64,000 nt of DNA from Prevotella sp. tf2-5 (GCF_900115435.1 NZ_FOWK01000002.1:1-64000), one strand, 5' to 3'. Positions 8,574 to 19,174 are shown, counted from the first letter of the stretch. Numbers and translations are program-made. The notes: generated by a model not told the origin, from the sequence alone.

Positions 8574-9630
8574 AGCCTATGATATATTGGTTAAACGTGT
8601 CCTCCTGGTCCAGCAAGAAATGGATGCTGACAGGAAGGGCGTAGATATGACGGCGTACCTCGTCGCTCAGTCCCTCCACGTCATACAGACGGGTGGTGTC
8701 TTTCTCTGTAGTGATGATACAACGGGGCTCTGGGAGTTGAGCGAATGTCTCGTTGATGAGTTGGATGTCCTTCTTCTTGAACTCATGATGGTCTGCGAAG
8801 CTCAGTGGGGTGAGGTTCTTGGTATACGGTTTCAGGTCATGTATCATCTGTTCCGGAGAGGCGATACCAGTGAGTAGGAGGACATGCTCCTTGGGCTTCA
8901 GACTGCTCAGCGGACGGGAGTTCCCACCAAAGACGGGCTGTAGGTCGTCGTATTCCAGGGCGGTGAAGTACAAACTCTGGTAGGCATAGAGCTTCATCGC
9001 CTTGGTGATGACGCGGTACTCCATGGGTTTCAGGTCTTTAGGACATTTGGTGACGATGACAATATCGGCACGGTCCTTTCCTGTCAGCGGCTCTCGGAGT
9101 CGTCCGGCAGGGAGCAAGGTGTCATAGATGACAAGTCTGTGGTAGTCTACCAACAGGATATTGACACCTGGCTTGACATAGCGGTGCTGGAAGGCGTCGT
9201 CGAGTAAGATGACATCCAGTCTCTTGTCGTGACTGGTCAACTCGTCAATGCCATGACAGCGACTTTTGTCGACAGCTACTGTCACTTGAGGGAATTTCTG
9301 TTTCATCTGGTAGGGCTCATCCCCGATCTCCAACATGGTGGTCTTGTCGTTGGCAATGATGAAACCCTTGCTCTTCCGTTTGTAGCCACGACTGAGTACT
9401 GCTACATGAAAGAGGTCTTTCAGGTGCTTCACCAGATACTCTACATGGGGTGTCTTACCAGTGCCGCCAACAGTAATGTTGCCCACAGAGATAACGGGGA
9501 TGTCGAATGAACGGGTCTTCAGGATACCCAGCTCAAAAGCCATGTTGCGCAACTTGACTCCTAAACCATAGAGCCAACTCAACGGCAACAGCCACTTGTT
9601 GATGACAATAAAATCCCCTTCAACCCTCAT
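8458..9630 (-). CDS. lpxK: Tetraacyldisaccharide 4'-kinase (lipid A synthesis)
   Basis: 390 residues; adds the 4'-phosphate to the lipid A precursor at the inner membrane. The P-loop is VGNITVGGTGKTPHVEYLV near residues 50-68, followed by LSRGYKRKSKGF, GDEPYQM and LLDDAFQHR, all typical of LpxK. An N-terminal hydrophobic segment (WLLPLSWLYGLGVKL) fits membrane attachment. The family-like part ends near YIIGYVRKNSRNSIL; the last 25 or so hydrophilic residues are encoded over the start of punA. The gene follows sppA by 10 bases. Confidence 0.93.
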   Translation of the reverse strand: MRVEGDFIVINKWLLPLSWLYGLGVKLRNMAFELGILKTRSFDIPVISVGNITVGGTGKTPHVEYLVKHLKDLFHVAVLSRGYKRKSKGFIIANDKTTMLEIGDEPYQMKQKFPQVTVAVDKSRCHGIDELTSHDKRLDVILLDDAFQHRYVKPGVNILLVDYHRLVIYDTLLPAGRLREPLTGKDRADIVIVTKCPKDLKPMEYRVITKAMKLYAYQSLYFTALEYDDLQPVFGGNSRPLSSLKPKEHVLLLTGIASPEQMIHDLKPYTKNLTPLSFADHHEFKKKDIQLINETFAQLPEPRCIITTEKDTTRLYDVEGLSDEVRRHIYALPVSIHFLLDQEDTFNQYIIGYVRKNSRNSILAKTKDDHKPNNSNYPGNRSRTISFRDN

Positions 9631-9640
9631 GCCACCTTGT

Positions 9641-11413
9641 TTATTTTATATAGAGGTAATATGGCAGGCGAGCCTGGATAGCACTCTTCTTGTTGATATT
9701 CCTGATGTCACTGAAAGGCTTGTAATACTCTCCTAGTGTAGCGCGCATCTCTTCGTCAAGATAACTCTTCTTGTTGATCTGTCCCATGATTTGCTCTACC
9801 CAGTCAGCAGGTGCAGGATAACTCTCAGTCTTGTATTCTTCCAACTTAGCCAGTTGAGCAGCCTTCTTGACAGCGTCATCCAAAGAACCGATAGCGTCTA
9901 CGAGTTTGATACCCAGTGCGTCATTACCCAGCCATACACGTCCCTGGGCAATCTCCTCAACACTCTCAACAGATAGCTTACGACCATCTGCTACACGTTT
10001 GCGGAAGAGCTCGTAGCCACGACCGATATACTGGTCGAGCAAAGCCATCTCCTCTTCGTTGAAAGGACGTGCTATCGTTCCGAAGGCAGCGTGTTTGTTG
10101 GTCTTTATCTCGTCAAACTTAACACCCAGCTTGTCGGTCAGCAGTCCACTGACATCGGGGAACATACCGAAGATACCGATAGAACCAGTGATGGTGGTAG
10201 GCTCTGAGTAGATATAGTTGGCAGCACAACTGATATAGTAGCCACCAGAGGCTGCGTAGCCACCCATCGAGACGACAACGGGCTTCTTGGCCTTCAACTT
10301 AGTGATGGCATGCCATATCTGCTCAGAGGCATAGGCAGAGCCGCCAGGAGAGTTGACACGCAGCACAACGGCTTTCACATCGTCATCCTCAGCCAGCTTC
10401 TCCAAGTCCTTGCAGACGGTAGGTCCTACAATGCTGTGCTCTTGCTGGGTCAGACTGGCAACCTCAGAGTCTATGATGTCACCATATGCGTAATAGACGG
10501 CAATCTTCTCACCACTCTCTTTCTTTCCTTTCACGTTAACCATGTCACTGAGAGACAGTTGGTTGATATGGTCGTCAGCATCAATCTTCAGGAGCTTCTT
10601 AATCTCACCTTTCACCTCGTCGGTATACAGCAGACCGTCAACCATCTTCATCTTCACAAGATCAGGTTGGTTGGATAATGCGACAAAACGGTCGGCATAG
10701 GCATTCAGGGAGTCAATGGAGATCTTACGACTGTCAGAGACATCCTTCAACATCACCTTCCAAATACCATTCATATAGGCTGTCACCTGTTCACGGTTCG
10801 GCTCACTCATCCCGTCGGCAGTCATCATCTCAGGGGCACTCTTGTATTTACCGACCTTACAGAGCTGGTATCTTACCCCAAATTTGGCAAGCAGGTCTTT
10901 CAGGAACATGGGATTAGCAGAAAGACCATGCCAGTCTACCATTCCTTGCGGGTTCAGGTAAACCTTGTCAGCCACGGAGCAGATATAATATTCTGTCTGT
11001 GTGTAGCTGTCACCGTAGGCGATAATCCATTTCCCACTCTTCTTGAAGTCAAGCAGTGCCTCACGGATGGCATGGGCAGAGGCAGGAGTGTCAATGGAGA
11101 AAAGTCCTGACTCGATATAGATACCCTTGATGTCCTCGTTTTCTTTTGCTTTCTTGATGGATGCGAGGATATCGTCCAGTCCAAGGTTCTCACTGACTTG
11201 TCCCATCAAGAGTCCCAACACATCTTCCTCCACACGCTCCTCCACTTGTCCGGAGAGCATTAATGTGAACACGGAATTTTTCTCTACGGGAACAGAGGAT
11301 GCCGAGGAGGCAGCCAGTCCTACCAAGGAAATCACGAAGAAAATACCCAGGATAAGGGTGAAAACGACAATGCCTGTTACTGTGGCAAAAACATACTTGA
11401 TAAACTCTTTCAT
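9641..11413 (-). CDS. sppA: Signal peptide peptidase SppA, 67 kDa type
   Basis: 590 residues from the ATG at 11413. A longer in-frame start at 11521 is rejected because the promoter at 11441 lies downstream of it. One N-terminal membrane helix (YVFATVTGIVVFTLILGIFF) is followed by two related peptidase S49 halves. The C-terminal half has AVVLRVNSPGGSAYASE and the serine-nucleophile region VVVSMGGYAASGGYYISC. The general-base lysine should lie in the N-terminal half (LCKVGKYKSAPEMM). It clears cleaved signal peptides in the membrane. It is first gene of the sppA-lpxK-punA-thiL operon. Confidence 0.93.
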   Translation of the reverse strand: MKEFIKYVFATVTGIVVFTLILGIFFVISLVGLAASSASSVPVEKNSVFTLMLSGQVEERVEEDVLGLLMGQVSENLGLDDILASIKKAKENEDIKGIYIESGLFSIDTPASAHAIREALLDFKKSGKWIIAYGDSYTQTEYYICSVADKVYLNPQGMVDWHGLSANPMFLKDLLAKFGVRYQLCKVGKYKSAPEMMTADGMSEPNREQVTAYMNGIWKVMLKDVSDSRKISIDSLNAYADRFVALSNQPDLVKMKMVDGLLYTDEVKGEIKKLLKIDADDHINQLSLSDMVNVKGKKESGEKIAVYYAYGDIIDSEVASLTQQEHSIVGPTVCKDLEKLAEDDDVKAVVLRVNSPGGSAYASEQIWHAITKLKAKKPVVVSMGGYAASGGYYISCAANYIYSEPTTITGSIGIFGMFPDVSGLLTDKLGVKFDEIKTNKHAAFGTIARPFNEEEMALLDQYIGRGYELFRKRVADGRKLSVESVEEIAQGRVWLGNDALGIKLVDAIGSLDDAVKKAAQLAKLEEYKTESYPAPADWVEQIMGQINKKSYLDEEMRATLGEYYKPFSDIRNINKKSAIQARLPYYLYIK

Positions 11414-11440
11414 AACCTGTTTGAAATTGACTATATTTTG

Positions 11441-11472
11441 CAAAGGTACGAATAAGTGAGAAGAAAACCAAA
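11441..11472 (-). promoter_or_regulatory. Promoter of the sppA operon
   Basis: TACCTTTG at 11448-11441 with TTTG at 11472-11469, 20 bases apart on the minus strand. It sets the sppA start at 11413. The roughly 40-base segment is nearly the same as the promoter of the pectinase operon at 55113. Confidence 0.7.
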
Positions 11473-11539
11473 TTTTAAACTCTTTTTTAATATATAATAA
11501 GGTATAAAGACTATCTGCCAAAGTGTCAGTTATGAAAGA

Positions 11540-11556
11540 TTGGCACGCTTTTCGCC
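11540..11556 (+). promoter_or_regulatory. Sigma-54-like -24/-12 element upstream of groES
   Basis: TTGGCACG at 11540-11547, four bases, then TCGC at 11552-11555. GG (11542-11543) and GC (11554-11555) are exactly ten bases apart, as in the GG-N10-GC core of sigma-54 promoters, with one mismatch in TTGC. A start near 11567 would leave about 29 bases before the groES ATG. No good TAnnTTTG box is seen here. Confidence 0.45.
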
Positions 11557-11595
11557 TATTTTGAGTCAGTAAGTTTAATTTAAAATTTTAGTATT

Positions 11596-13567
<1,972 letters not shown>

Positions 13568-13594
13568 CGAATTGTAAACCAGACATATCAAAAC

Positions 13595-13630
13595 GAGGGG
13601 GATTGACTTGAAAATCAGTCCTCCTCTTTG
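13595..13630 (+). terminator. Terminator of groESL
   Basis: A 12-pair stem with two G-T pairs (GAGGGGGATTGA with TCAGTCCTCCTC) and a short T-rich tail, 28 bases past the groEL stop. Confidence 0.7.
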
Positions 13631-13667
13631 ATTTAAATCAAGAAATGTTCGATTTTTAGATATAATG

Positions 13668-13699
13668 TTTGCTTTTTTCAAGGATAGTTTTTATCTTTG
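13668..13699 (+). promoter_or_regulatory. Promoter of a candidate small RNA
   Basis: TTTG at 13668-13671, a 20-base spacer, then TATCTTTG at 13692-13699: a full match to the Bacteroidetes consensus with no ORF following. Confidence 0.6.
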
Positions 13700-13703
13700 C
13701 ATC

Positions 13704-13839
13704 GTCAAAAAGGTTAAAACCCTTGGCAAGATTATATTAGGATTTAGCGAAATAAAGATATTTTTTTGATTTGTTTTAGTAGATTAGTTTTTAAGTAGTT
13801 TGTTTTAAAACCGATTGTCGTGAGACAACCGGTTTTTTT
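13704..13839 (+). ncRNA. Candidate small RNA between groEL and the kinase gene
   Basis: A consensus promoter is followed by about 105 AT-rich, non-coding bases and then a strong terminator. The terminator stem is ACCGATTGTC with GACAACCGGT (one mismatch) around loop GTGA at 13810-13832, then seven T. The predicted transcript is about 135 bases. An early short stem (GGTTAAAACC) is visible near 13712. No ORF of useful length lies inside. Family unknown. Confidence 0.5.
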
Positions 13840-13874
13840 GTGCCCTTTCCTTTTGCATTTCTCTCTTTTTTTCG

Positions 13875-13882
13875 TAACTTTG
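13875..13882 (+). promoter_or_regulatory. Distal promoter of the kinase-RapZ gene
   Basis: TAACTTTG with TTTG at 13852-13855, 19 bases upstream. It would give a leader of about 85 bases containing CCAT/ATGG pairing and an A-run. Confidence 0.45.
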
Positions 13883-13956
13883 CCATCAAGATGGCGAAGT
13901 AACTCCGTCTCGGCAAAAAAAAGAATAAATTCTTTTGTTTTGCTCTCGACTTTTCG

Positions 13957-13964
13957 TAACTTTG
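13957..13964 (+). promoter_or_regulatory. Proximal promoter of the kinase-RapZ gene
   Basis: TAACTTTG with TTTG at 13934-13937, 19 bases upstream. It lies nine bases before the ATG at 13974 and rules out the upstream start at 13935. Confidence 0.6.
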
Positions 13965-13973
13965 TCGGCAATT

Positions 13974-15509
13974 ATGCATCAGTTAGTAGAACTATACAAG
14001 AAGTGGAGTGGGGCAGAGCCTTCGATGATGGAGCAGTTGCCCGTAGCAGGAAGCAATCGTGTGTACTATCGTTTGACGGCGCAGGACGGTTCCACTGTCG
14101 TGGGAGTCATAGGTACCAGTCGTGACGAGAACCATGCCTTTGTCTATCTCTGTCGCCATTTTACCAAACGCCAATTACCAGTGCCGCGGCTACTTGCTGT
14201 CAGTGAGGATGAGTTACGTTATCTGGAGACAGATCTCGGCTCCACCTCATTATTTGATGCCATCCGTGGTGGACGGGAGGCTGGTGGACGATATACGTTG
14301 AAGGAGCAGGACCTCTTGAAGCGTACCATCCGACAACTGCCGAACATCCAGATCCGCGGTGCCCGTGAGTTGGATTTCTCCCATTGTTATCCACAGGCGG
14401 AGTTTGATGTGAACTCTGTCCTCTTCGACTTGAATTATTTCAAGTATTGTTTCTTGAAGGCAACAGAACTGGATTTCCATGAGATGAAACTGGAGGCAGA
14501 CTTCCGTTTGTTGGCGAAGGACCTGACGGCAGAGAAATGTGAGGCTTTCCTCTATCGTGACTTCCAGGCTCGTAACGTGATGCTGGACGCTCAGGGGAAT
14601 CCTTATTTTATTGACTTTCAGGGTGGGCGCAAAGGACCTTATTATTATGACCTTGCCTCTTTTCTCTGGCAGGCATCGGCAAGGTATCCGTATAAGTTAC
14701 GTCGTGAACTCGTCTATGAGTATTATCACGCACTGAAACAGTTTACGGAAGTGCCTACACCCCATCATTTTGTGGAGCGTCTGTCACTATTTGTCCTTTT
14801 CCGTATCCTGCAAGTGCTGGGGGCATACGGCTTCCGTGGCTATTTCGAGCGTAAGCAGCATTTCATCACCTCGATACCGCCTGCCATCCAGAACCTGCGT
14901 GAGTTATTGGCAGTCACTAACTTCCACTATCCTTATCTGATGTCCTTGTTGCGTCAGTTGACGGAGCTGCCTCAGTTCCAGCAGATAGAGACGACGGCAA
15001 GTCGCTCGGATGGTTATAAGACAACAGACCGCAACCCCTATACGCCACATCCACAAGACGGACCTCCTACGTTCTCGAAATATGACGCACAGGGACCGCT
15101 GGTGGTGAAGGTCTTTAGCTTCTCTTATCGAAAGGGTATTCCCGAGGATGAGAGTGGCAATGGTGGAGGTTATGTGTTCGACTGTCGCTCGACGCACAAC
15201 CCAGGACGTTATGAGCCGTATAAGCAACTGACGGGCCTGGACGAGCCTGTCATCCGCTTTCTGGAGGATGATGGTGAGATACTGACCTTCCTTGATTCCG
15301 TCTATAAACTCGCTGATGCCCATGTGCGCCGTTATATCCAGCGAGGCTTTACGAGTCTGATGTTCTCGTTCGGCTGTACGGGCGGACAACACCGTAGTGT
15401 GTATTCCGCTCAGCACTTGGCAGAGCATATCCACGATAAGTTTGGCATTGAGGTACAGATATGTCATCGTGAGCAAAACATCACCCAGACGCTACATTCT
15501 ACACTCTAA
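13974..15509 (+). CDS. Amino-sugar kinase (AmgK-like APH fold) fused to a RapZ C-terminal domain
   Basis: 511 residues. The N-terminal 330 have the aminoglycoside-phosphotransferase fold: catalytic loop YRDFQARNVM near residue 194 and metal-binding FIDFQGG near 212. This resembles AmgK, the anomeric kinase for MurNAc and GlcNAc in cell-wall recycling. After a linker, residues about 372-505 match the C-terminal domain of RapZ: VFDCRSTHNPGRYEPY, LTGLDEPV and GCTGGQHRSVYSAQHLAEH. In enteric bacteria that domain senses glucosamine-6-phosphate. RapZ's usual N-terminal P-loop domain is absent. The next gene is MurU-like, which supports a sugar-1-phosphate salvage role. Substrate and sensing function are inferred. 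Confidence 0.85.
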   Translation: MHQLVELYKKWSGAEPSMMEQLPVAGSNRVYYRLTAQDGSTVVGVIGTSRDENHAFVYLCRHFTKRQLPVPRLLAVSEDELRYLETDLGSTSLFDAIRGGREAGGRYTLKEQDLLKRTIRQLPNIQIRGARELDFSHCYPQAEFDVNSVLFDLNYFKYCFLKATELDFHEMKLEADFRLLAKDLTAEKCEAFLYRDFQARNVMLDAQGNPYFIDFQGGRKGPYYYDLASFLWQASARYPYKLRRELVYEYYHALKQFTEVPTPHHFVERLSLFVLFRILQVLGAYGFRGYFERKQHFITSIPPAIQNLRELLAVTNFHYPYLMSLLRQLTELPQFQQIETTASRSDGYKTTDRNPYTPHPQDGPPTFSKYDAQGPLVVKVFSFSYRKGIPEDESGNGGGYVFDCRSTHNPGRYEPYKQLTGLDEPVIRFLEDDGEILTFLDSVYKLADAHVRRYIQRGFTSLMFSFGCTGGQHRSVYSAQHLAEHIHDKFGIEVQICHREQNITQTLHSTL

Positions 15510-15523
15510 ACCCGATACGATTG

Positions 15524-16243
15524 ATGAGACAGGCGATGATTTTTGCTGCAGGACTGGGCACACGGTTAAAACCGCTGACAGACACGATGCCCAAGGCATT
15601 GGTGCCAGTAGGGGGGCAACCCCTGCTTTATCATGTCGTGATGCGGTTGAAGGAAGCGGGCTTTGAGCGTATTGTGGTCAATGTCCATCATTTTGCTGAC
15701 CAGATCATTGATTATCTGAAAGTCAATGAGAACTTCGGACTCGATATCCGTATCAGTGATGAGCGGGATCAACTCCTGGAGACGGGTGGGGGAATCAAGA
15801 AGGCGATGCCATTGTTCGACCCCAACAGTCCCATCCTGATTCATAATGTGGATATCCTCAGCAATCTCGATTTGAGACGACTGCCGATGGATGCTCCCTT
15901 GCTTGTCGTCAGCCAGCGTCAGACGAAGCGTTATCTGCTTTTCGATGACGATATGCGTCTGCAAGGTTGGACGAATATCGAGACAGGTGAGCTGAAGGGT
16001 CCTGTTGCTGACTCTCACCTCTCTCCCCTAAAAAAACTCGCCTTCAGCGGTATCCATGTCTTTCATCCCTCGCTGACACCCTTGTTGTGTGAGTGGCAAG
16101 ACAGGTTTCCTATTATGGATTTCTATCTTAAGGCTTGTGCTACCCATCTGATTAAAGGATACGAGGCAACAGACCTCCGACTGTTGGATGTCGGCAAGCT
16201 CGATACCCTCGATCAAGCAGAGAAATTTATTACTAATATATAA
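15524..16243 (+). CDS. MurU-like sugar-1-phosphate nucleotidyltransferase
   Basis: 239 residues from the ATG at 15524 (a TTG lies just upstream at 15521). The nucleotidyltransferase signature [20 protein letters not shown] is at the N-terminus, with [10 protein letters not shown] and [10 protein letters not shown] further in. MurU makes UDP-MurNAc from MurNAc 1-phosphate in peptidoglycan recycling. The gene starts 14 bases after the kinase-RapZ gene, so the pair probably converts a free amino sugar first to the 1-phosphate and then to a nucleotide sugar. Another hexose-1-phosphate substrate cannot be excluded from sequence. Confidence 0.85.
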   Translation: MRQAMIFAAGLGTRLKPLTDTMPKALVPVGGQPLLYHVVMRLKEAGFERIVVNVHHFADQIIDYLKVNENFGLDIRISDERDQLLETGGGIKKAMPLFDPNSPILIHNVDILSNLDLRRLPMDAPLLVVSQRQTKRYLLFDDDMRLQGWTNIETGELKGPVADSHLSPLKKLAFSGIHVFHPSLTPLLCEWQDRFPIMDFYLKACATHLIKGYEATDLRLLDVGKLDTLDQAEKFITNI

Positions 16244-16248
16244 TATAT

Positions 16249-17793
16249 ATGCAACAGAAAATCATTATTCTAGACTTCGGCTCCCAGACGACACAGTTGA
16301 TAGGTCGTCGAGTACGTGAGCTGGATACTTTCTGTGAGATTCTGCCTTATAACAAATTCCCGAAGGATGACCCCAGTGTGATTGGTGTCATTCTGAGTGG
16401 CTCACCTTTCAGTGTCCACGACCCGGAGGCTTTTAAGGTAGACCTGAGCCAGTTTGTGGGCAGACTCCCTGTATTGGGAATCTGCTATGGCGCACAGTTT
16501 ATCTCGCACACCCTCGGAGGTAAAGTGGAAAAGGCAGACTCTCGTGAGTATGGTCGTGCCCATTTGGAGACCATCAATCTCTACAATCCTTTGTTCAAAG
16601 GCTTCGACAGAGGCTCACAGGTATGGATGTCGCATGGTGACACTATTACTGCCATCCCTGAGGGTTTTGAGGTGATTGGCTCGACGAAGGACGTGAAGAA
16701 CGCCGCCTTTGCTTCTGTAGAACAACCCATCTGGGCAGTACAGTTCCATCCGGAAGTTTATCATACTTCACAAGGAGCATTGTTGCTGAAGAATTTCGTG
16801 GTGGATATCTGTGGCTCTAAACAAGACTGGAGTGCAGCCTCGTTTGTAGAGACCACTGTGAAGGAGTTGAAAGAACAGGTCGGCAACGACCGTGTCATCC
16901 TCGGCTTGTCTGGTGGTGTTGACTCTTCTGTCGCCGCTGTGTTACTTAACAAAGCAATCGGTAAGAACCTTACCTGTATCTTTGTCGATCATGGTATGCT
17001 GCGAAAGAACGAGTTCCAGCAGGTAATGGATGACTATAAGGTGCTTGGCCTGAATGTGATTGGTGTCGATGCCAGCGAGAAGTTCTTCAACGACCTTGCT
17101 GGTGTGACAGAGCCAGAACAGAAACGTAAGATTATCGGTCGTGACTTCGTGGAGGTGTTTAATGCCGAGGCAAGGAAGATTACTGATGCCAAGTGGCTGG
17201 CACAAGGAACGATTTATCCCGACCGTATCGAGTCACTGAATATTACGGGTAAGGTCATCAAGAGTCACCATAACGTGGGTGGACTGCCTAAGGAGATGAA
17301 CCTCCAGCTCTGTGAACCGCTGAAATGGCTGTTCAAGGATGAGGTGCGTCGTGTCGGTCGTCAAATGGGAATGCCCGAGCATCTCATCACACGTCATCCG
17401 TTCCCAGGTCCTGGATTGGCTGTCCGTATCTTAGGCGACATCACACCAGAGAAGGTTCGTGTCTTGCAGGATGCCGATGATATCTATATCCGTGGCTTAC
17501 GTGAGTATGTCGATACCGATGGTGAGACATTATATAATAAGGTGTGGCAGGCAGGTGCTATCCTGCTGAGTCCTGTCCGCAGCGTTGGTGTGATGGGTGA
17601 TGAGCGTACTTACGAGAATCCCGTGGCACTCCGTGCCGTTACTTCTACGGATGCGATGACAGCCGACTGGGCTCACCTGCCTTACGATTTCTTGGCAAAG
17701 GTCAGCAACGAGATTATCAATAAGGTACGTGGTGTCAACCGCGTCTGCTATGATATCTCGTCAAAGCCACCCGCAACGATCGAGTGGGAGTGA
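16249..17793 (+). CDS. guaA: GMP synthase (glutamine-hydrolysing)
   Basis: 514 residues; converts XMP to GMP using glutamine. The N-terminal class I amidotransferase domain has catalytic Cys in LGICYGAQF and His/Glu in [10 protein letters not shown]. The ATP-pyrophosphatase domain has the P-loop [15 protein letters not shown]. The C-terminal dimerisation domain ends [15 protein letters not shown]. It starts five bases after the MurU-like gene and ends at a strong terminator, so it may be co-transcribed with the amino-sugar genes. Confidence 0.97.
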   Translation: MQQKIIILDFGSQTTQLIGRRVRELDTFCEILPYNKFPKDDPSVIGVILSGSPFSVHDPEAFKVDLSQFVGRLPVLGICYGAQFISHTLGGKVEKADSREYGRAHLETINLYNPLFKGFDRGSQVWMSHGDTITAIPEGFEVIGSTKDVKNAAFASVEQPIWAVQFHPEVYHTSQGALLLKNFVVDICGSKQDWSAASFVETTVKELKEQVGNDRVILGLSGGVDSSVAAVLLNKAIGKNLTCIFVDHGMLRKNEFQQVMDDYKVLGLNVIGVDASEKFFNDLAGVTEPEQKRKIIGRDFVEVFNAEARKITDAKWLAQGTIYPDRIESLNITGKVIKSHHNVGGLPKEMNLQLCEPLKWLFKDEVRRVGRQMGMPEHLITRHPFPGPGLAVRILGDITPEKVRVLQDADDIYIRGLREYVDTDGETLYNKVWQAGAILLSPVRSVGVMGDERTYENPVALRAVTSTDAMTADWAHLPYDFLAKVSNEIINKVRGVNRVCYDISSKPPATIEWE

Positions 17794-17804
17794 TACCTAA
17801 AAAG

Positions 17805-17832
17805 CCGGAAGTGACAACTTCCGGTTTTTTTT
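17805..17832 (+). terminator. Terminator after guaA
   Basis: Perfect 8-bp stem CCGGAAGT/ACTTCCGG with loop GACA, followed by eight T. Confidence 0.9.
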
Positions 17833-17842
17833 ATCGAATTTA

Positions 17843-17899
17843 TTTGGTCGTTTGACAAATAATACTTACCTTTGCATATCGATAAACGATAAATTTATC
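17843..17899 (+). promoter_or_regulatory. Promoter and likely operator of the DUF2975-XRE pair
   Basis: TTTG at 17843-17846 and TACCTTTG at 17867-17874, 20 bases apart. Just downstream lies the palindrome GATAAATTTATC at 17888-17899, preceded by a second half-site, CGATAAACGATAA. Its position over the expected start fits repression, possibly by the XRE protein encoded in the same operon. Confidence 0.55.
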
Positions 17900-17940
17900 A
17901 AAATAAACAATAAAAATTTTATAATAAAAAGTAAGTTGAT

Positions 17941-18414
17941 ATGAAGAATTGGATAAAGAATTGGTGGAATATTGATTATCTGTCCCTTGAGGACTCAAGT
18001 GCCTACAAACAGCCATGGAGTATTGTAATTAGTGTTGTTCTGTACCTTCTGCTAGACCTATGGCTTTTCATTGGCATACAGGAACGTGTACCGTCTTTCG
18101 GAAAAAAAGACTTAAAGGTATGCGCCCTCATGATAGCTTTTCTTATCTGTTTTATCTATATCTGGATAAAAATTGGCAGAAACATCAGACAAGGAAAAGT
18201 CTTTACTAAGGACAACGCCCGACTTTTCACACGGATGGGCAACCTTGTAACTTTGTTCTCTTTCGTACTTGGTGCATTGATATTTGACATCTCTCAATAT
18301 TGGACAGTGTTTGTGACGACATTCTCTTTTCTAATAGGAGGAGCTTTGGAGTTGACTGGTTGGATGATACAGCGAGGTATTGACATGCAAAAAGAGCAGG
18401 AATTAACGATATAG
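17941..18414 (+). CDS. DUF2975-type membrane protein
   Basis: 157 residues with four hydrophobic helices: IVISVVLYLLLDLWLFIGI, VCALMIAFLICFIYIWI, LVTLFSFVLGALIF, and FVTTFSFLIGGALEL. A loop with GRNIRQGKVFTKDNARLFTR separates helices two and three, as is usual in DUF2975. Such proteins are commonly encoded next to a small XRE regulator, as here, two bases downstream. The cellular role of the family is not established; it may be sensory. Confidence 0.8.
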   Translation: MKNWIKNWWNIDYLSLEDSSAYKQPWSIVISVVLYLLLDLWLFIGIQERVPSFGKKDLKVCALMIAFLICFIYIWIKIGRNIRQGKVFTKDNARLFTRMGNLVTLFSFVLGALIFDISQYWTVFVTTFSFLIGGALELTGWMIQRGIDMQKEQELTI

Positions 18415-18416
18415 CG

Positions 18417-18623
18417 ATGGGACAGATCATTGTCAATTTAGACGTGGAGATGGCAAAGCGTAAGATATCACTGGGTGAACTCGCCGAGCGGATAGGACTG
18501 ACGCAGGCAAATCTCAGTATCCTGAAGACGGGAAAGGCAAGGGCAGTACGCTTTACCACCCTTGAGGCAATCTGTCGCGAGCTGGGTTGCCAGCCGGGCG
18601 ATATCCTGGAGTATAGGGAATGA
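18417..18623 (+). CDS. Small XRE/Cro-type DNA-binding regulator
   Basis: 68 residues, consisting almost entirely of one helix-turn-helix domain: ISLGELAERIGLTQANLSIL, then RFTTLEAICRELGCQPGDIL. It resembles the YozG-like regulators paired with DUF2975 proteins. It starts two bases after that gene, so the pair is one operon and probably self-regulated through the palindrome at 17888. Its TGA stop is one base from the displaced sulP-tail fragment, so the end of the gene lies at a rearrangement junction. Confidence 0.85.
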   Translation: MGQIIVNLDVEMAKRKISLGELAERIGLTQANLSILKTGKARAVRFTTLEAICRELGCQPGDILEYRE

Positions 18624-18624
18624 G

Positions 18625-18764
18625 CTATCCCACTATCTCCTTCGCCCTTGCTAGGGCGAGGTCGATGTGGTTACAGATGTTCTCCTCACCGATGATGCGC
18701 TGGAAGTTATTGCGTTTGAGGACGGTCTCCACCTTCTCGTTGACACCAGAGAGGACGACGGTGA
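18625..18764 (-). pseudogene. Displaced copy of the sulP 3' end
   Basis: Bases 18653-18764 are identical, without gaps, to 19664-19775 inside sulP (112 of 112). The last codons (18625-18652) are similar but diverged, ending EIVG instead of EIVEG. The copy encodes the last 46 or so residues of the STAS domain (VVLSGVNEKVETVLKRNNFQ onward), cut off at its 5' side. A segmental duplication, or gene conversion between two once-separate copies, would explain it. Confidence 0.8.
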
Positions 18765-19035
18765 GGTCAAATTCGAAAGTGAGAACGGGTGGACGGAGTA
18801 TTACGTCCTGACGTACACAGGGACGAAGAACGCCAACGGTCATGTGTTCAACGTGCTGATGGTCGACACGGACATGATAGAGGAGGAAGGCAAGATCGCC
18901 GTCAAACAGGTGGGCGATGCCAGTAAGACGCAACCTTATATCCTGATCAAGGCTGTCAGCCCGAACATGAGGAAGCATATGATTAACAATCAGAAGCTTA
19001 TGATGGTGTTCACCAACGGTGCCGGTATTCCCTAA
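18763..19035 (+). pseudogene. C-terminal remnant of an unknown protein joined to the sulP copy
   Basis: In the plus strand, 90 codons read as ordinary protein up to TAA at 19033: ENGWTEYYVLTYTGTKNANG, then MVDTDMIEEEGKIAVKQVGD, then MRKHMINNQKLMMVFTNGAG. Upstream, the same frame runs antisense through the sulP copy, so any full-length ORF from 18667 is chimeric. This looks like the tail of a gene cut by the rearrangement. I do not recognise the family. Confidence 0.5.
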
Positions 19036-19067
19036 CTTCCCCATACAACGATTAAAAAAGGACAAGT

Positions 19068-19095
19068 ACGGGAGTAGTTGTCAAACTACTCCCGT
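19068..19095. terminator. Perfect 12-bp hairpin
   Basis: ACGGGAGTAGTT with AACTACTCCCGT around loop GTCA. On the minus strand it is followed within ten bases by TTTTTT, so it can end minus-strand transcripts such as sulP read-through. Confidence 0.6.
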
Positions 19096-19174
19096 CTTGA
19101 AACGCCCTGTACATCTACGTTTCAGAAGAAAAAGGGAGAAGGGGAGTAGTAAATCTGCTGGCGAAAACACGGGA

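Noticed and set aside
18667..19035. 122-residue plus-strand ORF as one gene
   Set aside because: Its first 32 codons are antisense to the duplicated sulP tail, so only the part from about 18763 is likely to be old coding sequence.
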